From Flavobacteriales bacterium UBA852 (lineage in GTDB: Bacteria > Bacteroidota > Bacteroidia > Flavobacteriales_E > Vicingaceae): a stretch of 64,000 nt of DNA. Below are positions 35,401 to 42,195 of this stretch, in pieces (position 1 is the first letter of the stretch; each line of letters opens with the position of its first letter). A model generated the notes under the pieces. That model was not told the origin of the DNA. It saw only the letters and a program-made list of their open reading frames with translations, and did not search any database. Location: assembly GCA_002295925.1 (NCBI GenBank), contig DBGO01000013.1:124001-188000 (forward strand), given 5' to 3'. The position numbers were made by a program, and so were the translations under genes.

Positions 35401-36021
35401 GTCCTGCAAATTGAAGTATGTAAACTCTATTTCGGTTTTAATGTCAGAAATAAAAGGTTCGGCAATCTGTTTGTAAAAAAAATCGGTTTTGGTGTCTGCC
35501 AGTCTTCCGTCTTCAAAATCTTGAAATTGTTTTACAAGTTTTTTATTTTGAGCAAAAAGTCTGTCAAAAGTCGTCGCGTCAAAAATAAACCATTCATTAA
35601 TATTTGTGATGATTAAATGTTTTATTTCCAGGTTTTTGTGAGTAATTCTTTCACGCAGGTAATAAAGAACCAATTCATGAAAAGCTTTTGCATTCAGTTT
35701 TTCTTTTGTAACCATCTCAGATTTATTGGTTGGTTTTTTGGCTTCGATAATTACGCCAACCGTGCTGTTTGCTTTGGCTCCGTTGTGGATAACCAAGTCA
35801 TTTCTTCCTTTGGTATTGATAAAATGATTTGGGTCGTAATATGTCTTTTTTAAAAAGTCACTGACAAGATTCTTATGAAACTCTTCCGATTCGGCATCAT
35901 TTATCCTGTCAAGAAGTTGGGTGAGATTGGTTTTAAATTTTTCAATTTCCTTTCTGTTGGGTTTCACTTTCAGAAAGGCTTTGTTAAGTGCCTTTCTCGG
36001 TTTCAATTTTTTAATCTCCAT
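32419..36021 (-). CDS. Single-chain restriction-modification enzyme, type IIG-like (Eco57I methylase family)
   Basis: 1,200 residues combining nuclease, methylase and specificity parts. N-terminal: a PD-(D/E)xK-like site with Asp in NDLVIHNG and Glu-x-Lys in VIIEAKKP, near residues 75-100. Middle: N6-adenine methylase with SAM motif ICDPAVGSGHFL near 547-558 and the catalytic NPPY in FDVVIGNPPYILV near 828-840. The stretch between them includes a Lys/Glu-rich coiled coil. C-terminal (about 930-1170): a target-recognition region resembling Eco57I-type enzymes. It should methylate one strand of its site and cut unmodified foreign DNA. No BREX or type I partners are nearby. GC content is higher in the methylase core than in both ends (see findings). 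Confidence 0.88.
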   Translation of the reverse strand: MEIKKLKPRKALNKAFLKVKPNRKEIEKFKTNLTQLLDRINDAESEEFHKNLVSDFLKKTYYDPNHFINTKGRNDLVIHNGAKANSTVGVIIEAKKPTNKSEMVTKEKLNAKAFHELVLYYLRERITHKNLEIKHLIITNINEWFIFDATTFDRLFAQNKKLVKQFQDFEDGRLADTKTDFFYKQIAEPFISDIKTEIEFTYFNLQDYQNPLRNNDKKDDNKLIALFKLLSPEHLLKLPFVNDSNSLDKRFYSELLHIIGLTETKQGNKKIIERNKKGERNTGTLLEDAIIQLDSLDKINRLNNPSQYGNTHEERLFNVALELAITWINRILFLKLLEAQLITYHKGDKSYSFLNLDKIKNYDDLNSLFFQVLARKYDERNEDVIKIFEKVPYLNSSLFEPTEIEQETIFISNLRDDKKIPIFSQTVLKDQQGKKRKGELNTLEYLFAFLDAYDFSSEGSEDIQEDNKTLINASVLGLIFEKINGYKDGSFFTPGFITMYMCRETIRKAVVQKFNETKGWNCKNLEELYDKIEDRQEANNIVNSIKICDPAVGSGHFLVSALNEMIALKNDLKILQDRNGKRLKEYQVEVVNDELIVTDEEGELFEYNPNSKESQRVQETLFHEKQTIIENCLFGVDINPNSVKICRLRLWIELLKNAYYKNATELETLPNIDINIKCGNSLVSRFAIDADLKQALKKSKWTIDAYRVAVDTYRNAQNKEQKREMERLIADIKSDFRSEISMNDPKMKKLRKMQGELFLMTNQQQLFEMNKKEKAAWNKKVQQLTKQVNKLQAEIEEIKANKIFENAFEWRFEFPEVLNDDGDFEGFDVVIGNPPYILVQTLGDQNLFKYYSQNFITATYKIDTYALFYELGIKIMADKAMLSFITPNTFLKNKHSKELRRLILANSLDEIINFYTQVFEDASVDTLILMMSKGSSSTPHKFVFSAYKKDVFDLSETEKLFHLQSDFQKGDFELELDIDNNLRTILTKIEQNSAPLKTFGRSYFGIQTLDRKKFVNETKLNDNYYPVIDGGNVKRYYCEPSTEYVDFARESIKSGGDPNVYEKYRIVVRQIGVYPEGTIVPPHLMTLNTIYNIFLNVENIQFLRFLLALINSKTLQFYWYKKHYDNKATFPKIKKAPIESLPIKIPNDEMLASISDLVETVIEHKKQNAETAELENEIDQLVYKLYDLSEEEIKIIENSL

Positions 36022-36064
36022 AAATATTATTATTCTTTCTAATAATTTTTTCTATTAATAAACA

Positions 36065-39000
36065 CTACCTAATAACCGTAATACTTCCTTTGTAATCCAT
36101 ACCATTTATATCAACAATATAATAATATGTTCCGGCAGGTACAAATTTTCCCGAGGGTGTTCTGCCGTCCCATTGCGTTGAATAATTGTCAGAACTGTAA
36201 ACTTCTTCACCCCAACGGTTAAAAATGGTTATTTGTGTACACTCGTTTACCTTTCCGGGTATTTGCACTTTAAAGTAATCGTTTTTACCGTCGCCGTTTG
36301 GTGTAAGCACATTGCTTATTTGAATATCAAAAAGCTCATCAAAACTTTTCACATCAATCACTTTAACTGTATCAGTTGTACATTTACTGTTTACACCGGT
36401 CGATAAAATTACCGTATAATTGTTGTTAAACGCATAAGTGTGTACAGGGTCTATTTCTTGAGAAGTTTCACCATCACCAAAGTCCCATGTAACAAAATTG
36501 GCATTGTTAGTTTTATTGATAAAAGAAACCTCCAAGCCCTCGCAGGCAAGAACGGCGGTATAATCAAAATCGGGCTGAGTTACCTCTTCCACGGTTACTG
36601 TAATTGCTGAAGAATCTACACAACCCAACGCCGTTTCATAAGCAAAAACGGTGAACGTTGTTGTGGAGGTGTTTAAAGTGGTTGGCGCAGCTATTGTGGA
36701 GTCATTTACCAAAGTGCCCGGCGACCAATTATAAGCCGTATTGACAGATTGCATATTATTGCTTACTTGTAATTGAATTTGATCGCCAAAACAAATGGTG
36801 GTATCATTATCAAAAATGAAGTAAAAAATATCTACTACAACCGAATCGCTGTTGCTGCAACCGTTTGCGTCTGTTCCCACAACAGTATAAACCGTTGTTG
36901 AATCCGGAGAAGCCACAGGGTTGGCAATGGCGTTGTCAGATAAATCAGCCGCAGGAGACCAAACATAGCTTATACCTCCTGTAGCTGTTAATTGCACGGA
37001 ACCGCCTTTACACGAAACCGTATCATTTCCGGCGAAAATGTTTGGAAGAGGATTGACCGTAATTATTAAGGTGTCCATATTGGAACAAGCATTTGTATCT
37101 GTACCTGTAACAATATAATTTGTTGTACTATTTGGGAACGCCAAAGGATTACTGATATTTGGATTGTTTAAAGAAGAAGTTGGCATCCACGAATAAGAAG
37201 TTGCTCCCGAAGCTTGTAGTTGCGCCGTGTCGCCGATACAAATTGCCGTATCGTTTCCTGCAAAAACATTCGGTAATGGGTTGACAGTAACCATCACTGT
37301 ATCAGAAGTGGAGCAAGCATTCGCATCGGACCCTGTAACAATATAAGTTGTCGTATTATTTGGGAAAGCCAATGGATTACTAATGTTGGGATTATTTAAA
37401 GAAGAAGTTGGCGTCCAGGAATAAGAATTTGCTCCTGAAGCTTGAAGTTGTGCCGTGTCGCCGATACAAATTGCCGTATCATTTCCTGCAAAAACATTCG
37501 GTAAAGCATTGACCGTAACAACCACCGTATCGGAATTGGAGCACGCATTTGCATCTGTTCCTGTAACAATATAATTTGTTGTACTATTTGGGAACGCCAA
37601 AGGATTACTGATATTTGGATTATTTAAAGAAGATGCAGGCATCCACGAATAAGAGTTTGCTCCCGAAGCTTGCAGTTGAGCCGTATCTCCGATACAAATC
37701 GCCGTGTCATTTCCTGCAAACACATTTGGTAAAGGATTTACAATCACGCGAACCGTATCAGAGTTCGAACATCCGTTACTATCAATAGCCGATACAATGT
37801 AATCGGTTGTTGACAAAGGAAAAGCTTGTGGATTGGCAATGGATGAGTTACTGAGTGTTGAGGAAGGTACCCAACTATAAGTTAGAGCTCCGCTTGCTTG
37901 CAGTTGAGCCGTATCGCCAATACAAATAGAAGTGTCTTGTCCTGCATTCAAGGTTGTTAGCGCATTAACAGTAACCGTTACCGAATCAATACCGGTACAA
38001 GTGTCGTTTGTAGCTACTACATAATAAGTCGTGGTTACGGTAGGTGTGGCGGTAGGATTGGCAAGTGTTGGGTCGTTTAAACCGGTAGCAGGTGTCCACA
38101 AATATGTACTGTTGACAGGAGCTGTAGGAGAACCTCCCAGCACAACACTGTTTCCTGAACAAATCGCTGTGTCATTTCCTGCCTCTGTAGGTACAGTCTG
38201 ACTGACTGTAATATTAAATGTATCAGAGCCGGTGCAATTATTCCCATCCGTACCAAAAACAATATAACTTATTGTAGATGTAGGATAGACCATTGGTGAA
38301 GAAATAGAGGTGTCAGAAATATTACTGTTCGGAGTCCACGCATAATTTACCGCACCCGAAGCAACCAGTTGCATCGTGTCGCCCGGACATAAATAATTAG
38401 TTCCGGAAATACTTACATTCGGTAATGGATTAACCGTAATAACAACGGTGTCAGAGTTGGAGCACGAATTGGCATCCGTACCGGTAACGATATAAGTTGA
38501 AGTATTATTTGGGAACGCCAACGGATAACTAATGTTAGGATTATTTAAAGAAGAAGTTGGTGTCCACGAATAAGAATTTGCTCCCGAAGCTTGCAATTGA
38601 GCCGTGTCACCGATACAAATCGCTGTGTCATTTCCTGCAAAAACATTCGGTAACGGATTAACCGTAACCGTAACCGTGTCGGAATTAGAGCAAGCATTCG
38701 CATCCGTCCCTGAAACAATATAAGTTGTAGTATTATTTGGGAACGCCAACGGGTTACTAATATTAGGATTATTCAAAGAAGAAGTTGGTGTCCATAAATA
38801 AGAGGCAGCGCCCGAAGCTTGCAGTTGAGCCGTGTCGCCTGCACAAATAGTAGTGTCGTTATTAGCTGTAACAACAGGCAAAGGGTTGACTGTAACTATT
38901 ACCGTGTCGGAATTAGAGCACGAATTGGCATCCGTCCCTGTAACAACATAGCTAGTTGTATTATTCGGAAAAGCTAACGGGTTACTAACATTAGGATTAT

Positions 39001-42000
39001 TTAGCGAAGAAACAGGAGTCCACGAATAAGAAGTTGCCCCCGAAGCTTGTAATTGAGCCGTATCTCCGATACAAATCGCTGTGTCATTCCCAGCATAAAC
39101 ATTCGGTAACGGATTAACTGTAACAACCACCGTATCGGAATTAGAGCAAGCATACGCATCTGTACCTGTAACAATATAAGTCGTTGTACTATTCGGAAAT
39201 GCTAATGGATTATTAATATTAGGATTATTTAAAGAAGAAGCAGGCATCCATAAATAAGAAGCAGCGCCCGAAGCTTGCAGTTGAGCCGTGTCACCTGCGC
39301 AAATGGTAGTATCGTTATTCGCCGTAACAACAGGCAGAGGATTGACCGTAACAACAACCGTATCTGAATTTGAGCACGCATTTGCATCTGTTCCTGAAAC
39401 AATATAAGTTGTAGTATTATTTGGAAAAGCCAAAGGATTACTGATATTAGGATTATTTAAAGAAGAAGTTGGCATCCACGAATAAGACGTTGCTCCACTT
39501 GCTTGCAGTTGAGCTGTGTCTCCTGCACAAATAGTAGTATCATTATTACCTGTTACAACAGGTAACGGATTGACAGTTACAACCACCGTATCGGAATTAG
39601 AGCAAGCATTCGCATCCGTACCTGTAACAATATAAGTCGTTGTATTGTTTGAAAAAGCCAATGGGTTACTAATGTTAGGATTATTTAAAGAAGAAGTTGG
39701 TGTCCACGAATAAGAAGTAGCCCCCGAAGCTTGTAATTGAGCCGTGTCACCGATACAAATAGCGGTATCATTCCCTGCAAAAACATTGGGTAATGGGTTG
39801 ACCGTAACCATCACCGTGTCGGAATTAGAGCAAGCATTCGCATCTGTACCTGTAACAATATAAGACGTTGTACTATTTGGAAACGCCAATGGGTTACTAA
39901 TGTTAGGGTTATTTAAAGAAGATGCAGGAATCCACGAATAAGAAGCTGCGCCTGAAGCTTGCAATTGAGCCGTGTCGCCTGCACAAATAGTAGTGTCATT
40001 ATTCGCCGAAACAACCGGTAAAGGATTAACCGATACAGTTACTTGAGTTGTGTCGAAACAACCATTACCGACTATTACTTGATAAGTCGTTGTAGAGGAA
40101 GGACATGCTGAAACAGTGTCATTAGAAGTAGTGTTTAATCCGCTTGCAGGTGTCCAAGTGTAAGAGTTTCCGCCGGAAGCAATTAAAGTAACACAATCTC
40201 CGGCACAAATAGTTGTATCATTTGATACTGATGCAATTGGCGGATTAATAACCGTTACGGTTATAGAATCTGATTTAACACAACCCAAAGCATCGGTTAC
40301 ATCTACATAATAAGTAGTAGTAGTTGAAGGAAAAGCATTTGGGTTTGAAATATTTGGATTATTCAACGAAGCTGAAGGAGACCAATTATATGATACACCT
40401 CCACTGGCAAATAATTGAATCGTATCCCCTGAACATATAGTTGTATCATTAGAAACAATCACTGTTGAACTTCCTACATTTACCGTTACTGTATCGGTAT
40501 TTGTACATGTACCATTATTGGCCGTTACAACATATGTAGTAGTAGTTGACGGAAAGGCATCCGGATTGGGTGATGAAGCATTTGATAAAGAGCCGGAAGG
40601 ACTCCAACTTATTGCGTTGCCGGGTTGAGTGGTTGGACTTCCTCCAATTGTTACCGTATCGCCTGCGCAAATGGTCGTGTCGTTTCCGGCATCTGCTGTT
40701 GGCGATGATAATATGGAAACGGTTGTATCTGTAATATTTGAAGGGCATCCACAAGAACTGTATCCAACTACGGAAATAGTCCCTGTACCTACATTATTCC
40801 AAGTAACATTTATAGAATTTGTACCCTGACCTGAATTTAATGTGCCTCCGGTAACAGTCCAATTGTATGTATAGCCGGATTGTTGTGTAACGGTGTACGT
40901 TTCGGTTTGATATTGGCAAACAACCATATTACCAAATATAGTATCCGGGGCATCCGGAGGGTTAACCGTAATTTGGTAAACAACACTTGAGGATTTTGGT
41001 GGGCATCCGTTGTCGGTTGCTGTTGCGGTAAATAAATATGGTGCAGGTCGAGAAGCATCACATCCGGGAGTCCAGCAGAAGTTAGCTGTTACCGTTGAAT
41101 CTCCATAAACCAAAGAATCTACAGTTGCGGCAGGATTAACGTTTGTCGTGTCAAAAATAGGTCCGTCGGTTTCCAAAGTTAAACTGTCACCGTTTAAATC
41201 GGTAAATGTAATGGGGAAACAAAGATTATCACATTCAGTAATGGAATAATTCGTTGTTCCGGAACCTCCTGTGTTTGATAAATTAGGGGCAGGATTTGGC
41301 GGACAGTTTATCACTAATAATTGTAAGTCTCTTCGGGAAACGCCAATTAAATTACCGTTTCGATATTCTCTGATTTCAACAGCCACAACAAAATTCCCTG
41401 TATTGGGAGACATATATTGTGTCAATCCGGTTGCTCCGTCAATACTGGCATATCCTGACGGTCCAAAGGGGAAAAGCATGTTGTATCCTAAGGCATAATT
41501 AACGGTAGGTATTGTCCAAGGAAGAGGATTGGGAGGGTTGTTAGCATCGGTTCCTCTAAATGGTTCTACAAATGAAAAAACCAATAAATCACCATCTGGG
41601 TCGTAAGCGGTGTTCAATAAGGTTACCGTATCATTTACACATAAAAACGGAACCGGATCATCGGCAAAAACAGGCGAACTGTTAGGTACCAAGTTTGGCG
41701 GAATATAGGCGTGAAAAGCCATACCTTGACCACCCGGATTATTCAGGTTGACAATATTGTTATTTCTAGCAAAATTTTGAAAAAACAAATGATAGCCGTT
41801 GAAATTCAAAGGCAAATCTACAGTTCCCTCATAAACACCTTTGTAAATGCAGACACTTCCTCCAACACTACAACCACTGGTAGTTGGAGGCGATACATAT
41901 GAGGAATCCACCAACGGGAGCGTAACCGTTGTAAATAATGTTTTATTCCCTCCACCCATTGGGTTATTGGGAACATCTTGTGTATAAATGCCGACATTTT

Positions 42001-42190
42001 GCGTGGCTACAGGCAATGGAATTAACGATGTGGAATCACAATTGTTATAAACAGTTAAAATTATTTTATACCGGTAGTTTGAGCCGAATTGACCAATGTA
42101 TTCGTAACCGATATTCCCTCCAATAAGGTGTGTAGCGTAACTTGACAAAGAAAAAATTCCCAATAAAAAAGGAAAAAGTATTTTTTTCAT
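36065..42190 (-). CDS. Giant T9SS cargo protein with tandem Ig-like repeats, PKD domain and type B sorting domain
   Basis: 2,041 residues. A signal peptide (about 1-19, ending SSYA) precedes an N-terminal module of about 300 residues common in Bacteroidota surface proteins. Then follow about 18 tandem repeats of 75-80 residues with the core DTxICxGDTxQLxASG ... W.P...L ... TTxYxVxGTD ... CSNSDTVxVTVNPLP, each with two Cys that may form a disulfide. One PKD domain (NFVTWDFGDGETS) and the gliding-motility-associated C-terminal domain (LTPNGDGKNDYFK, then TIFNRWGEEVYSS and WDGR) complete the protein. That end is a T9SS type B signal, so SprA would export it to the surface or medium. Likely an adhesin. 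It lies five bases after the next cargo gene in the same direction. Confidence 0.93.
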   Translation of the reverse strand: MKKILFPFLLGIFSLSSYATHLIGGNIGYEYIGQFGSNYRYKIILTVYNNCDSTSLIPLPVATQNVGIYTQDVPNNPMGGGNKTLFTTVTLPLVDSSYVSPPTTSGCSVGGSVCIYKGVYEGTVDLPLNFNGYHLFFQNFARNNNIVNLNNPGGQGMAFHAYIPPNLVPNSSPVFADDPVPFLCVNDTVTLLNTAYDPDGDLLVFSFVEPFRGTDANNPPNPLPWTIPTVNYALGYNMLFPFGPSGYASIDGATGLTQYMSPNTGNFVVAVEIREYRNGNLIGVSRRDLQLLVINCPPNPAPNLSNTGGSGTTNYSITECDNLCFPITFTDLNGDSLTLETDGPIFDTTNVNPAATVDSLVYGDSTVTANFCWTPGCDASRPAPYLFTATATDNGCPPKSSSVVYQITVNPPDAPDTIFGNMVVCQYQTETYTVTQQSGYTYNWTVTGGTLNSGQGTNSINVTWNNVGTGTISVVGYSSCGCPSNITDTTVSILSSPTADAGNDTTICAGDTVTIGGSPTTQPGNAISWSPSGSLSNASSPNPDAFPSTTTTYVVTANNGTCTNTDTVTVNVGSSTVIVSNDTTICSGDTIQLFASGGVSYNWSPSASLNNPNISNPNAFPSTTTTYYVDVTDALGCVKSDSITVTVINPPIASVSNDTTICAGDCVTLIASGGNSYTWTPASGLNTTSNDTVSACPSSTTTYQVIVGNGCFDTTQVTVSVNPLPVVSANNDTTICAGDTAQLQASGAASYSWIPASSLNNPNISNPLAFPNSTTSYIVTGTDANACSNSDTVMVTVNPLPNVFAGNDTAICIGDTAQLQASGATSYSWTPTSSLNNPNISNPLAFSNNTTTYIVTGTDANACSNSDTVVVTVNPLPVVTGNNDTTICAGDTAQLQASGATSYSWMPTSSLNNPNISNPLAFPNNTTTYIVSGTDANACSNSDTVVVTVNPLPVVTANNDTTICAGDTAQLQASGAASYLWMPASSLNNPNINNPLAFPNSTTTYIVTGTDAYACSNSDTVVVTVNPLPNVYAGNDTAICIGDTAQLQASGATSYSWTPVSSLNNPNVSNPLAFPNNTTSYVVTGTDANSCSNSDTVIVTVNPLPVVTANNDTTICAGDTAQLQASGAASYLWTPTSSLNNPNISNPLAFPNNTTTYIVSGTDANACSNSDTVTVTVNPLPNVFAGNDTAICIGDTAQLQASGANSYSWTPTSSLNNPNISYPLAFPNNTSTYIVTGTDANSCSNSDTVVITVNPLPNVSISGTNYLCPGDTMQLVASGAVNYAWTPNSNISDTSISSPMVYPTSTISYIVFGTDGNNCTGSDTFNITVSQTVPTEAGNDTAICSGNSVVLGGSPTAPVNSTYLWTPATGLNDPTLANPTATPTVTTTYYVVATNDTCTGIDSVTVTVNALTTLNAGQDTSICIGDTAQLQASGALTYSWVPSSTLSNSSIANPQAFPLSTTDYIVSAIDSNGCSNSDTVRVIVNPLPNVFAGNDTAICIGDTAQLQASGANSYSWMPASSLNNPNISNPLAFPNSTTNYIVTGTDANACSNSDTVVVTVNALPNVFAGNDTAICIGDTAQLQASGANSYSWTPTSSLNNPNISNPLAFPNNTTTYIVTGSDANACSTSDTVMVTVNPLPNVFAGNDTAICIGDTAQLQASGATSYSWMPTSSLNNPNISNPLAFPNSTTNYIVTGTDTNACSNMDTLIITVNPLPNIFAGNDTVSCKGGSVQLTATGGISYVWSPAADLSDNAIANPVASPDSTTVYTVVGTDANGCSNSDSVVVDIFYFIFDNDTTICFGDQIQLQVSNNMQSVNTAYNWSPGTLVNDSTIAAPTTLNTSTTTFTVFAYETALGCVDSSAITVTVEEVTQPDFDYTAVLACEGLEVSFINKTNNANFVTWDFGDGETSQEIDPVHTYAFNNNYTVILSTGVNSKCTTDTVKVIDVKSFDELFDIQISNVLTPNGDGKNDYFKVQIPGKVNECTQITIFNRWGEEVYSSDNYSTQWDGRTPSGKFVPAGTYYYIVDINGMDYKGSITVIR
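36585..40695 (-). repeat. Coding tandem repeat array, about 18 units of about 228 bp
   Basis: The array encodes the Ig-like repeats of the 2,041-residue protein. Units at about 38415-40010 (seven) and 37035-37965 (four) are nearly identical at DNA level; those at both ends and at about 37966-38415 are diverged. A typical unit is exactly 76 codons. Two subtypes, NNDTTICAGDT and AGNDTAICIGDT, occur in the order A-I-A-A-I-A-I in the larger block and are all of the I kind in the smaller one, showing duplication in blocks. Not CRISPR: no short unique spacers, and the frame is open throughout. Confidence 0.9.
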
Positions 42191-42195
42191 ATCAT

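Noticed and set aside
32419..36021. BREX PglX or type I HsdM assignment
   Set aside because: No pglZ, brxC, hsdR or hsdS nearby, and the chain has its own nuclease-like and specificity regions, so a stand-alone type IIG-like enzyme fits better.
36585..40695. CRISPR-like or satellite repeat array
   Set aside because: Units are 228 bp, in frame, coding for Ig-like domains; no unique spacers or cas genes.
40515..41061. Several 60-80 codon frames on both strands within the 2,041-residue gene
   Set aside because: Overlap a long coding frame with signal peptide, repeats and sorting domain; no start context or motif.
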